Shown one piece after another: positions 33,782 to 41,951 of a stretch of DNA of 64,000 nucleotides (within the stretch, counting starts at the first letter, position 1; each line of letters starts with the position of its first letter). The position numbers and the translations under genes are program-made. The DNA comes from CAVQOB01 sp963714325 (GTDB taxonomy: Bacteria; Pseudomonadota; Alphaproteobacteria; Rhizobiales; Hyphomicrobiaceae): positions 1-64,000 of the forward strand of contig CAVQOB010000017.1 in the NCBI GenBank assembly GCA_963714325.1, read 5' to 3'. The notes beneath the pieces were generated by a model. It ran no database searches. It saw only the letters and a list, made by a program, of their open reading frames with translations, and was not told where the DNA came from.

Positions 33782-34759
33782 TCACTGTACGAACTGATTG
33801 CTGAACGTGTCGGCGATCGGCACCGCCGTCTCGACGATTTTGTTGTCGACGTAGAATTTTTGTACGGCCGTCATGCGGGCGGGATCGAACTGGCCAAGCT
33901 TGAAGCCCTGTGCTGGCGCATAGACGAGTTCGACATAGCGGCGCATGATCGCTTCCATGGCTTTCTCCTTGCCGGCGTGCTGCGGCACGGCCGCGACATA
34001 ATCCTTCGCGGCTTGCTCCGGATTGGCCATGATGTCGCCGATGGCCTTCAATGTGGCGCGGACGAAACCGCCGACCGCCTTCGGCCGCTCGTTGATCGCC
34101 TTGTCGGACGCGAGAATGGCCTGCGCCATCGCCGGGAACACCGTGTCAACAGCGTGCCGGTCGAGCGGGATGCCAGCGGCTTCGATGGCGGCCGCCCACT
34201 CCGGGACGCCGGAGATGGCTTGCAGTCCGCCGGAGATCATCAACTGCACGACACCAGCGGGGCCAACCGCCTGAATCGAGGCATCGTCCTTGCTGAGCTT
34301 CGCGCTCGCAAGCACCGCCAGCAGGTTGTAGTAGGTGGTGTCCTGGAATGCCAGCACGCCAATGTTCCGGCCCTTCAAGTCTGCGGCCGACTTGATGTTC
34401 GCATCTTTGCGCGAATAGATCGATGTCAGCGACTTGCCGCCGAGCAGGGCTACACCCTTCACCGTCAGGCCGTTGGCGCGAACGATCAGCGGGGTATCGC
34501 CGATGCCGCCGCCCATGTCGGCATTGCCGACTGCCACCTGCTTGGCAACGTCGGCGCCGCCCTTGCCGACCTGGAAATCGACATCGATGCCTTCGGCTTT
34601 ATAGTAACCTTTGGCCTTGGCGATCTGGAACGGCGAGAACGCCGGCAGGAAATCCGGTGCCGGGAACAGGTACGTGACCTTCTCCTGTGCCTGTGCCGTC
34701 GTCGCAGCGATCGCTACGACAGCGGCCAGGCCGACCATTTTCAGTTTTTGCATCATCAT
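33782..34759 (-). CDS. ABC transporter substrate-binding protein, NMT1/SsuA-like
   Basis: Periplasmic type II binding protein of about 325 residues. The signal peptide (LKMVGLAAVVAIAATTAQAQ) is followed by VTYLFPAPDFLPAFSPFQIAKAKGYYKAEGIDV, the NMT1-like opening, then GNADMGGGIGDTPLIVRA and GRNIGVLAFQDTTYY. GGGAGGAAG is positioned before the triple ATG at 34759. This protein decides which compound is imported for the downstream oxygenase pathway. An aromatic carboxylate is inferred only from operon content. Confidence 0.88.
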   Translation of the reverse strand: MMMQKLKMVGLAAVVAIAATTAQAQEKVTYLFPAPDFLPAFSPFQIAKAKGYYKAEGIDVDFQVGKGGADVAKQVAVGNADMGGGIGDTPLIVRANGLTVKGVALLGGKSLTSIYSRKDANIKSAADLKGRNIGVLAFQDTTYYNLLAVLASAKLSKDDASIQAVGPAGVVQLMISGGLQAISGVPEWAAAIEAAGIPLDRHAVDTVFPAMAQAILASDKAINERPKAVGGFVRATLKAIGDIMANPEQAAKDYVAAVPQHAGKEKAMEAIMRRYVELVYAPAQGFKLGQFDPARMTAVQKFYVDNKIVETAVPIADTFSNQFVQ

Positions 34760-34787
34760 GTTTTCTTCCTCCCTGCTTATTATCCTT

Positions 34788-35573
34788 CTAGGCCACGCGT
34801 TCGTCGAGCCGCATCAGCTCGAACAGGCGCGCGATATAGGCGCCAGCGCGCGGATGCGCACGCCGGGCGATCGGATTGTCGCGATCGGGCAGATCGACCC
34901 TGATTTCCTCGACGACGCGGCCGGGGCGTTCCGACAGCACGACGATGCGGTCGGACATGGCGACGGCTTCGGCGAGATCGTGGGTGATCAACAGCGCCGT
35001 CACTTCGGACGTGGCGATTGTTGCGCCGAAGCTCTTCTGCAGCAGCATTTTCGTCTGCGCGTCGAGAGCTGAGAACGGCTCATCAAGCAGGACAATGGCC
35101 GGATCGATGGCGAGGGTGCGGGCGAGCGCCGCGCGCTGGCGCATGCCGCCGGACAATTGATAGGGGTAATGGTCGGCGAAGTCGGTGAGCTTGCAACGGG
35201 TCAATTCCTTCAGCGCGCGCGCACGGCGTTCGCTTCTTGCCACGTTGCGCGCTTCGAGCCCGAACTCGACGTTGCGCACGATCGATCGCCAGGGCAGCAG
35301 TAGGTCCTTCTGCAGCATGAAGCCGACATGACTGTTCGGCCCGGCGACCGGCACGCCGTCGACAGTGATGGAGCCGCGCGAGGGCTTGTCGAGGCCGGCG
35401 GTCAGATTGAGGATGGTGCTCTTGCCACATCCCGACGGCCCGACGATGGCGACGAATTCTTTTGGGTCCACGCGGAACGATACGCCATCGATGGCCACGA
35501 CATCACGCCGCTGCGCCGACACGAACGATCGCGTGACGTCCTGGAATTCGAGCGCAGCGGGGGCGAGTGACAT
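34788..35573 (-). CDS. ABC transporter ATP-binding protein, taurine/nitrate type
   Basis: ATPase of 261 residues pairing with the permease and binding protein below it. Walker A is GPSGCGKST, the Q-loop is HVGFMLQKDLLLPWRSI, the signature is LSGGMRQRAALART, Walker B is IVLLDEPFSALD, and the switch histidine is LLITHDLAEAVAMSDR. The C-terminal extension (DLPDRDNPIARRAHPRAGAYIARL) is typical of the SsuB/TauB group. It lies 6 bp after the small helical-protein gene. Confidence 0.92.
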   Translation of the reverse strand: MSLAPAALEFQDVTRSFVSAQRRDVVAIDGVSFRVDPKEFVAIVGPSGCGKSTILNLTAGLDKPSRGSITVDGVPVAGPNSHVGFMLQKDLLLPWRSIVRNVEFGLEARNVARSERRARALKELTRCKLTDFADHYPYQLSGGMRQRAALARTLAIDPAIVLLDEPFSALDAQTKMLLQKSFGATIATSEVTALLITHDLAEAVAMSDRIVVLSERPGRVVEEIRVDLPDRDNPIARRAHPRAGAYIARLFELMRLDERVA

Positions 35574-35579
35574 CAGCGG

Positions 35580-35840
35580 TCAGGCTCCGATGCCGGATCG
35601 AGCATAGGCCGTGTCGAGGGCTTGATTAAGTTCTGCGAGTTCGTGCTCTAAAGCGGCGCTGTCCCAGGCGGCGGCGCTGCCGCTTGGGCGCTTGACACCG
35701 CGCGCCTGTAAAGCGACCGCAACCGCTGCGGGATCGTGCGTGCCTTCGGCGAAGATGGCTTCGAGGGCAGCGGCCAGCGCCGTTTCCGCCTCGCTCATGG
35801 GTCGCGCCAACGACTGTTGTCTGAGGGCAGGGTTGTGCAT
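35580..35840 (-). CDS. Small helical protein of an aromatic-degradation operon (recombinase-like helix type)
   Basis: An 86-residue, mainly helical protein (MSEAETALAAALEAIFAEGTHDPAAVAVALQARGVKRPSG). A two-helix turn ends with a glycine-rich loop and a final acidic helix (WDSAALEHELAELNQALD). It resembles the small recombinase-like-helix proteins often placed next to Rieske or nitrate/sulfonate-transport genes; this likeness comes from memory of the family and is moderately certain. It is the first gene of the minus-strand operon. The role is unknown; it could be a small DNA-binding or adaptor protein. Confidence 0.6.
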   Translation of the reverse strand: MHNPALRQQSLARPMSEAETALAAALEAIFAEGTHDPAAVAVALQARGVKRPSGSAAAWDSAALEHELAELNQALDTAYARSGIGA

Positions 35841-35871
35841 TCCGGTCTCCTGCAGCGCCGGCTTCTCCGGT

Positions 35872-35885
35872 GTTCAAATTTGAAC
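35872..35885. promoter_or_regulatory. Perfect 14-bp palindrome in the divergent promoter region
   Basis: GTTCAAATTTGAAC is its own reverse complement. It lies 31 bp before the minus-strand operon and 85 bp before the divergent TTT-type binding-protein gene, the place expected for a shared operator. The internal IclR protein is the natural candidate regulator. GTTC is repeated just downstream (CTGTTCGTATTTG), so a second half-site is possible. Confidence 0.55.
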
Positions 35886-35970
35886 GCACTGTTCGTATTT
35901 GACCCAGGCTATTGCGCCGTGATCCATTGCGCAAGTCGCGCTGGCGATCGTCAACGGGGAGACATAGACG

Positions 35971-36942
35971 ATGGAGACGATGACGCGCCGCTTAATCTTG
36001 TCGGCAACCACGGTGGCGGCTGTTGTACTGGGTGTATCCGAGAGTTTTGCGCAAGCTTGGCCCACCCGACCGGTGAAAATCATCGTTCCCGTTGCAGCCG
36101 GGACGGCGACGGATCTGACGGCGCGGATCTTTGCCGAGCAATTGGCGCCTGCCTGGGGCCAGCCGATCGTCGTCGAGAACCGGCCGGGCGCCGACGGGCT
36201 CGTCGCCATCGGCAGCTTCGTTTCTGCGCGCGATGATCATAGTCTGCTGTTTTCATTCTCGACGGCGGTCAGTCTCAATCCGCTCATTCACGCGAAGCTG
36301 CCCTACGACCCGGCAGTTGACCTGACGCCGATCACGACCACGTCCGAAGTTCTGTTCGGGATCGCGGTGCATGCTTCAATCCCGGCGACGACGATGAAAG
36401 AACTTGGCGAATATGTCCGCGCCAATGCCGGCAAACTCAATTGGGCGGCTGCACCCGGATTGCCGCGCTTTGTGCTGGAGCGGCATCGGCGCGAGCAGAA
36501 CCTCGACATGGTCTATGTCTCCTACAACCAAACCGGTTCAGCGGTGCAGGATTTAGGCGAAGGCCGGCTGCAGGCAATGATCGCCTCGGTCGCGACGCTG
36601 GTGCCGGTGCTTGAAGCGAAGAAAGCCAAACTGCTGGTCATCGCCTCGACCGATGGGGCGAGCCTCGCGCCAGGTGTCGGGTCGGCAACCGCGGCCGGCT
36701 TTCCCGATCTCGCCGTTCCGGCGGTCGGGTGTGTCTATGGCTGGAAGGGTATGTCGGCGGCGCTGCGTGACCGGATCGCGCGGGACATCGACGGCGCCGC
36801 GCAGGATCCAGCCATTGTCGATCGCCTCTCCAAGATCGGCCAGATCGTGCGCCGCTCGACGCCGGCCGACCTTGCGCGGTTGTTAGCGCAGCAGCGCGAG
36901 GCATTGGGACCACTCGCGGCGGCGATGGCTGCTCAGAAGTAA
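35971..36942 (+). CDS. Tripartite tricarboxylate transporter (TTT) family substrate-binding protein, orphan
   Basis: Periplasmic binding protein of the TctC/Bug family, 323 residues. The signal peptide (RRLILSATTVAAVVLGVSESFAQA) ends before WPTRPVKIIVPVAAGTATDLTARIFAE, the family hallmark opening, followed by GQPIVVENRPGADGLVAIGSF. No TctA/TctB genes are next to it. The family is often expanded far beyond its membrane partners. It is divergent from the aromatic operon over a 130-bp region with a palindrome, so it may be co-regulated and bind the same class of compound. A GGGGAG site precedes ATG 35971. Confidence 0.87.
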   Translation: METMTRRLILSATTVAAVVLGVSESFAQAWPTRPVKIIVPVAAGTATDLTARIFAEQLAPAWGQPIVVENRPGADGLVAIGSFVSARDDHSLLFSFSTAVSLNPLIHAKLPYDPAVDLTPITTTSEVLFGIAVHASIPATTMKELGEYVRANAGKLNWAAAPGLPRFVLERHRREQNLDMVYVSYNQTGSAVQDLGEGRLQAMIASVATLVPVLEAKKAKLLVIASTDGASLAPGVGSATAAGFPDLAVPAVGCVYGWKGMSAALRDRIARDIDGAAQDPAIVDRLSKIGQIVRRSTPADLARLLAQQREALGPLAAAMAAQK

Positions 36943-37083
36943 TGGCGCCGCGAGGCAAGCGCTCAGGGGTCGGCCGCGATGCGGTAACGCGGTAACGACA
37001 ACGTCGGGACGGCTTACTTATTGCGCCGAGCGTTGCCGCGTGCCGGGCAACAACGAACATATTGAATTGTTTGAATTGCTGCG
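36943..37083. other. Intergenic region before the tRNA
   Basis: This is a 141-bp stretch between the stop of the TTT binding-protein gene and the 3' end of the tRNA on the other strand. It has a short direct repeat GCGGTAACGCGGTAACG near 36978-36994. No coding signal is seen. Together with the space after the tRNA (37160-37361) it forms the only sizeable gene-free zone here. Confidence 0.4.
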
Positions 37084-37159
37084 TGGTGGGCCCGGCCGGA
37101 CTCGAACCGACAACCAGACGGTTATGAGCCGTCAGCTCTAACCATTGAGCTACGGGCCC
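37084..37159 (-). tRNA. tRNA with CAU anticodon, probably tRNA-Ile2 (lysidine type)
   Basis: Read on the minus strand it is a 76-base cloverleaf with encoded CCA. The acceptor stem is GGGCCCG / CGGGCCC, the D-arm is GCTCAATGGTTAGAGC, and the anticodon arm is GACGG-CTCATAA-CCGTC. The T-arm is GTCGGTTCGAGTCCGGC. A CAU anticodon could be Met, initiator Met or Ile2. The GGGCCC acceptor and short D-loop resemble alphaproteobacterial Ile2, and the initiator features (three G-C pairs closing the anticodon loop, C1-A72) are absent. Confidence 0.85.
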
Positions 37160-37361
37160 CCATGCGCCCAGGGCTATCACATATCAGCGTGGTGTCCTTC
37201 TCCCCATAAGAACGGCGAGCAGACAGACACGACGTGATAACCCTGCCGAAGCGCCGGTCTCTATAGCACCCGCCGACGCCAAGGGAACAGGTTTCCCTCT
37301 TCAATCCGCCGCAAAATAGTGGTGCTGTGCCGGCTCAACACACGGGCCGGGACAAGAAGCG

Positions 37362-38084
37362 ATGACAACTCACGGATTTTTCTGGGCATTGGGATTGTCC
37401 CTCGGGTTGCTGGCGGCGCTGCCGGCTGCGTCGCAGGCACAACAGGGAGGCAAGGCAATGGAGCGCACAGTCAGTGTCACGGCGACGGGTTCGGTGTCGG
37501 CCGATCCCGATCAGGCGGCGATCTCGACCGGCATACAGACCGAGGGCGAAACGGCGCGTGAGGCGCTGAGCCGCAACAACGCGGCGATGAGTAAGCTGAT
37601 CGACGGCTTGAAGGCGCTGGGTATCGGTCCGAAGGACATTCAGACGACGGGGCTGAACGTCAACCCGCGCTATCAGAATTATCGCGATGGCCGGCCGCCC
37701 GTCATCAATGGCTATCAGGCTATGAACCAGGTGCGCATCACCGTGCGCGACTTAAAACGGCTCGGCGAGATTCTCGATCAGTCGGTGACGCTTGGCGCCA
37801 ACCAGATGAGCGGCATTGCGTTTGACGTCTCGACCGCCGAGGTGTTGCGGGATGACGCCCGCAAGGTGGCGATGGCCAATGCATTGCGCCGGGCGACACT
37901 CTACGCGACCGCCGCTGGCGCCGAGGTCGGGCCGGTGCTGAGTATCGCCGAGGACGCACGGATGGCCGGACCACGACCGATGGTGATGGGGCGTGCGGCG
38001 ATGGCGGCGGAAGCGTCGGTGCCGGTGGAGCCGGGATCGCAGCGGCTCGAAGTTCAGGTGCATGTCACCTACGCGCTGAAATAA
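37362..38084 (+). CDS. SIMPL domain (DUF541) periplasmic protein
   Basis: An exported protein of 240 residues with a signal peptide (GFFWALGLSLGLLAALPAASQA). The SIMPL domain follows: RTVSVTATGSVSADPDQAAISTGIQT, then ALSRNNAAMSKLIDGLKALGIGPKDIQTTGLNVNPRY, and MNQVRITVRDLKRLGEILDQ. Family members are linked to oxidative-stress protection and envelope integrity (established for some homologues), but no enzymatic role is known. A single gene follows a tRNA on the opposite strand. Its 3' end is convergent with an amidohydrolase gene. Confidence 0.88.
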   Translation: MTTHGFFWALGLSLGLLAALPAASQAQQGGKAMERTVSVTATGSVSADPDQAAISTGIQTEGETAREALSRNNAAMSKLIDGLKALGIGPKDIQTTGLNVNPRYQNYRDGRPPVINGYQAMNQVRITVRDLKRLGEILDQSVTLGANQMSGIAFDVSTAEVLRDDARKVAMANALRRATLYATAAGAEVGPVLSIAEDARMAGPRPMVMGRAAMAAEASVPVEPGSQRLEVQVHVTYALK

Positions 38085-38095
38085 GGACGCGCCGA

Positions 38096-38962
38096 TCACG
38101 TCGCGAAGAACAGTCGATTGGGATTGTCGACCATGATGGCTTTCAGCGTCGCGGCATCGGCGACCCAATCGAGAAACAATCGCACAGCCGCCACGTCGTC
38201 ATGGGCGAGGAACGGTTCGATGGCGTCGCGGTGTTCGAGGCCACGGCTGCCGCCGCCAGGATGTGGCCAATCACTGCCCCACAGCAATCGGTCGGGGCGC
38301 ACGTTGACCAGCGCGCGGGTCATGGCGGCAGCGGGGGCGAAGTCGGGTGCGCTGGCGACACGATAGGGGGCGGACAGTTTGACATAGAGCTGCCCTGAGG
38401 CGATCGCGGTCATGATAGGCCCAAGTTCGCCGGGGCTGGCAGAGCCGTAGTGATCGAGGATGACTGGCACGCGCGCAGCACTGAACAACGGTGCGAGGCC
38501 CTGCACGACGCGGGTGTCGGCGAAGATCTGGATCGCCCATCGCAACCGTGTGAGCCGCTGCTCCGCCGACTTGAACAACGCCGCGGCGGCACCCGTATCA
38601 TCGATCCCCGTGGTCTTCAAATTCAGCCGCGCGGCGCGAAAACCTTGGGCTTGCAAGCGATCGAGGCCGGCATCGCTGATGCGCTCGAGGTCGACGACAG
38701 CGACGCCGCGGGCTTTGGCCAATCCAAGGTTGGCGATGGCGGCAGCGTGGGCGTCGTTGTCGGTGCCGTAGACGCTCGGCTGCACCAGGATCACCCGGTC
38801 GAGACTGCACGAGCGCAAATGGGTGACCAAGTCGGCGGTCGTCGCAACGCCGGGCGTATAGACGCGATCGCGGGCGTAGGCGAATTCCTCGGGCTCGAAG
38901 ACATGCGTATGGGTGTCGACGCTGCCTGCCGGCAGGATCATGGGCGCAGGTTTGTTCGTCAC
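38096..38962 (-). CDS. Amidohydrolase 2 family protein, LigI-like
   Basis: A TIM-barrel metal-dependent hydrolase of about 288 residues. The N-terminal metal motif is VDTHTHVF, the mid-barrel segments are RAARLNLKTT and PVILDHYGSASPG (His), and the final Asp motif is LLWGSDWPHPG. This resembles 2-pyrone-4,6-dicarboxylate hydrolase and related lactonases, which open the ring product of protocatechuate 4,5-cleavage. With no lig genes near, the exact substrate is open. GTG 38962 with CGGAG upstream is a reasonable start; an in-frame ATG at 38941 and TTG at 38989 are alternatives. Confidence 0.82.
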   Translation of the reverse strand: MTNKPAPMILPAGSVDTHTHVFEPEEFAYARDRVYTPGVATTADLVTHLRSCSLDRVILVQPSVYGTDNDAHAAAIANLGLAKARGVAVVDLERISDAGLDRLQAQGFRAARLNLKTTGIDDTGAAAALFKSAEQRLTRLRWAIQIFADTRVVQGLAPLFSAARVPVILDHYGSASPGELGPIMTAIASGQLYVKLSAPYRVASAPDFAPAAAMTRALVNVRPDRLLWGSDWPHPGGGSRGLEHRDAIEPFLAHDDVAAVRLFLDWVADAATLKAIMVDNPNRLFFAT

Positions 38963-39154
38963 GTGGGGTTTGCTCCGCAGTGGCGGCAAGGATCAGGGAT
39001 GGAGAGCGCGGCATCCGGGAGGATGTCAAACCGCGATCTCCATCCCAGTGCCGACGCTAAAATAGCGCGCCGGCACAGATCAGGCCAGGAGGAACGGGGG
39101 GATCGCTTTTCCTCGACTGGCCTGATCAATTGGCCGCATTCGCAGGGAGAGCCG

Positions 39155-39685
39155 TCAAACCCGACGATGGCGGGTACCGGCGCGATCGCTGATCGCCACG
39201 CCGTTCGCCGACGCCAGTTGCAGTTCAACCAGCAGATCGCCGGATAGGCATTTGAGTTCGCCACCCAATTTGCGCGCGACGTGGATCAGCCGCAGGTTTA
39301 ACGGCACACACAGCAACCGCAGACGCTTGGTCGACATGTCGGCGGCGAGGCCGGATAGGCGCGCCAGGAGTGCCGTGCCGACGCCGTTGTCGCGCCATTC
39401 CCGATCGACGGTCAGAGCGGCTTCGGCGATGTCCGGCTGATCCAAGCTGTCCAGTGTCAGTTGGCCAAGCCCAATCAACCGGTCGCCCTGGAAGCAACCG
39501 AGGGCAGCCGTGTGTTGAGCCCGCGGAATGCGCGCATAGGTGGCAAGAAACCGATCGGACACGTTGCCGCCAAAGCGCATGCAACGGGCTTTTCGGTCCA
39601 GCCGCTGCAGGTGGGCGGTGACTGCCGCGGCATCACCAAGAGAAAGAGTGCGGATCGCCGGGTTCCAGATGTTTTCGAGCGTCAT
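39155..39685 (-). CDS. GNAT family N-acetyltransferase
   Basis: A 176-residue protein with a GNAT core. Strand 4 and the acetyl-CoA loop read EAALTVDREWRDNGVGTALLARLSGLA (R-x-x-G-V-G loop as R-D-N-G-V-G-T), followed by STKRLRLLCVPLNLRLIHVARKLGG, the usual end-of-fold N-x-x-L-x-x-x-A-x-K. It resembles the acetyltransferase domain that follows some acyl-CoA synthetases and protein lysine acetyltransferases. ATG 39685 has GAGGTG at proper spacing. The acceptor is unknown. It is transcribed away from the dehydratase gene. Confidence 0.82.
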   Translation of the reverse strand: MTLENIWNPAIRTLSLGDAAAVTAHLQRLDRKARCMRFGGNVSDRFLATYARIPRAQHTAALGCFQGDRLIGLGQLTLDSLDQPDIAEAALTVDREWRDNGVGTALLARLSGLAADMSTKRLRLLCVPLNLRLIHVARKLGGELKCLSGDLLVELQLASANGVAISDRAGTRHRRV

Positions 39686-40064
39686 GTGCCACCTCATGCG
39701 TTCACAGTTGCAACGATCGTGCCTGCCACGGTGCCAATCTCGCGGCCGCTGTCTGAACGGTTGGTGATTAGGCACAATGCACCATGACAGGTCATCGTCA
39801 GCTGACCGTGAACTGTCAATTGACGAGCGCGGGTCTCTTGAAGTCAGTGGCGAGTTGCGTCATTTATGGCTCAAAAACAGCCACTTGCCGCGGTGGCGAA
39901 GGTTCTACGGATACCCCATTTGGGGTATCGACCGCATGAGCGACGCTCTGCAGCTGATGCAGGGCTGGGAACTTCGTCGGTCGTCAATGAGCCTCTTCAA
40001 AGCTGACGCGAAGCGACTATGCTTGGCCATGAGGCATTTCAACTGGTGATACGAGGGAACTTTG
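39686..40064. other. Divergent intergenic region upstream of the dehydratase gene
   Basis: This is 379 bp between a minus-strand GNAT gene and the dehydratase. A 90-codon frame (39777-40049, +) crosses it but has no domain, and its codons look non-coding (many Arg/Ser/Leu from GC-rich sequence). The useful content is the palindrome at 39910-39929. No RNA gene is evident. Confidence 0.5.
39910..39929. promoter_or_regulatory. 20-bp inverted repeat GATACCCCA-TT-TGGGGTATC (operator candidate)
   Basis: Nine-base arms match perfectly around a two-base centre. It sits 135 bp upstream of the dehydratase start, in the promoter region. LacI- and GntR-family regulators of sugar and sugar-acid genes bind such dyads, but no regulator gene lies beside it and the regulator is unknown. 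Confidence 0.5.
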
Positions 40065-41888
40065 ATGGCGAAGAAGGCGAACGGCAATGGCACGTCAGGA
40101 TCAGCCAAGCAGGCGCTGCGCTCGAAGGCCTGGTTCGATAACCCAGCCAACGCCGACATGACCGCGCTCTATCTCGAGCGGACGATGAACTTCGGCCTGA
40201 CGCTCGCTGAATTGCAATCGGGCAAGCCGATCATCGGCATCGCGCAGACAGGGTCAGATATCGCGCCGTGCAACCGGCATCACATTTTCCTCGCCGAGCG
40301 TGTGCGCGAGGGCATTCGCGAGGCGGGCGGCATCTGCTTTGAGTTTCCAATCCATCCGATCCAAGAGACCTGCAAGCGGCCAACGGCGGCACTCGATCGT
40401 AACCTGCAGTATCTCTCGCTGGTCGAGATCCTGTACGGCTATCCGATCGACGGCGTGGTGCTGACGACGGGTTGCGACAAGACCACGCCGGCGCAGATCA
40501 TGGCGGCGGCGACCGTCGATATCCCGGCGATCGCGCTCTCCGGCGGACCGATGCTCAATGGCTGGCACAAGGGCGAGCGGACGGGGTCTGGCACGATCGT
40601 GTGGAAGGCGCGCGAGATGATGGCGCGCGGCGAGATCGACTACAAAGGATTCCTAGAGTTGGTGGCGTCGTCGGCGCCATCGGCCGGCCACTGCAACACG
40701 ATGGGCACGGCCTCGACCATGAACTCGCTCGCCGAAGCGCTGGGGATGAGCTTGCCTGGATGCGCGTCGATCCCAGCACCCTACCGCGAGCGCCAGCAGA
40801 TGGCCTATCTCACCGGCAAACGCATCGTCGAGATGGTGCACGAAGACTTGAAGCCTTCGAAGATTCTGACACGCGCGGCATTCGAGAATGCCATCGTCGT
40901 CAACACAGCGATCGGCGGGTCGACCAATGCGCCGATCCACTTGAACGCGATCGCGCGCCATATCGGCGTCGAGCTCAACAACGATGACTGGGAGAAGATC
41001 GGCTATGACGTTCCACTGCTGGTCAACATGCAGCCGGCCGGAGAATATCTCGGCGAAGAGTATCATCGCGCCGGCGGCGTGCCGGCGGTCGCGGCCGAGC
41101 TGATTGCCGAGGGCAAAATCAACAAGGTTGCCATCACCGTCAACGGGAAGTCGTTCTACGACAACAACAAAGGCCGGACATCGTGGGATCGCGCGGTGAT
41201 CAAGTCCTACGACGCGCCGATGCGCAAGCAGGCTGGATTCCTCAACTTCAAGGGCAACTTGTTCGATTCAGCAATCATGAAGGCGAGCGTGATATCGGAA
41301 GAATTCCGCAAACGCTATCTCTCCAATCCGAAAGATCCGATGGCGTTTGAAGGTCGCGCGATCGTGTTCGACGGGCCGGAGGATTATCACGCGCGGATCG
41401 ACGATCCCGGCTTGAAGATCGACGAGCACTGCTTGCTGTTCATGCGCGGCGCCGGACCGGTCGGATATCCCGGTGCCGCCGAAGTCGTCAATATGCGCGC
41501 GCCGGATTACCTCTTGAAGAAGGGCGTGTCGTCGCTGCCGTGCATCGGTGATGGCCGGCAGTCCGGCACATCGGGTTCACCATCGATCTTGAACGCGTCG
41601 CCGGAAGCGGCGACCGGCGGCGGATTGGCGTTGCTCAAGACCGGCGACAAGGTGCGCATCGATCTCAAGAAGCGCACGGCGAATATGCTGGTCAGCGATG
41701 CGGAGCTTGCCAAGCGGCGCAAGGAACTCGAAAAGGCCGGCGGTTACAAGTTCCCCGAAAGCCAGACGCCATGGCAAGAGATCCAGCGCGGCATGGTCGA
41801 TGAGTTGTCGCACGGCATGGTGCTGAAGCCGGCGGTCAAGTACCAGAAGATCGCCAAGACCAAGGGCCTGCCGCGGGATAATCATTGA
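40065..41888 (+). CDS. IlvD/Edd family dehydratase (sugar-acid dehydratase type)
   Basis: A 607-residue Fe-S dehydratase of the dihydroxy-acid/phosphogluconate dehydratase family. The three cluster or active-site cysteines are in APCNRHH, TTGCDKTTPAQIM and SAGHCNTMGTASTMNSLAEA. The metal and substrate segments SLPCIGDGRQSGTSGSPSI and SPEAATGGGLALL are in place. CDKTTPA and GHCNTMGTA instead of the IlvD sequence place it with the L-arabonate/D-xylonate-type dehydratases. ATG 40065 follows GAGGGA. It is solitary, so the sugar-acid pathway is not clustered here; the upstream palindrome may regulate it. Confidence 0.85.
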   Translation: MAKKANGNGTSGSAKQALRSKAWFDNPANADMTALYLERTMNFGLTLAELQSGKPIIGIAQTGSDIAPCNRHHIFLAERVREGIREAGGICFEFPIHPIQETCKRPTAALDRNLQYLSLVEILYGYPIDGVVLTTGCDKTTPAQIMAAATVDIPAIALSGGPMLNGWHKGERTGSGTIVWKAREMMARGEIDYKGFLELVASSAPSAGHCNTMGTASTMNSLAEALGMSLPGCASIPAPYRERQQMAYLTGKRIVEMVHEDLKPSKILTRAAFENAIVVNTAIGGSTNAPIHLNAIARHIGVELNNDDWEKIGYDVPLLVNMQPAGEYLGEEYHRAGGVPAVAAELIAEGKINKVAITVNGKSFYDNNKGRTSWDRAVIKSYDAPMRKQAGFLNFKGNLFDSAIMKASVISEEFRKRYLSNPKDPMAFEGRAIVFDGPEDYHARIDDPGLKIDEHCLLFMRGAGPVGYPGAAEVVNMRAPDYLLKKGVSSLPCIGDGRQSGTSGSPSILNASPEAATGGGLALLKTGDKVRIDLKKRTANMLVSDAELAKRRKELEKAGGYKFPESQTPWQEIQRGMVDELSHGMVLKPAVKYQKIAKTKGLPRDNH

Positions 41889-41951
41889 TTTGGTGCACGC
41901 TGGGTGCGTCAGTGTTAGAGTGAAGATGTTCGCTAAATACCCGGTAGATGC

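Noticed and set aside
37084..37159. Assignment of the CAU tRNA as initiator or elongator tRNA-Met
   Set aside because: The D-loop length and GGGCCC acceptor resemble alphaproteobacterial tRNA-Ile2, and the initiator-type anticodon stem is absent. Modification genes would settle it; left as probable Ile2.
39777..40049. 90-codon open frame on + upstream of the dehydratase
   Set aside because: No domain, no initiation site, and it covers the palindromic operator candidate.
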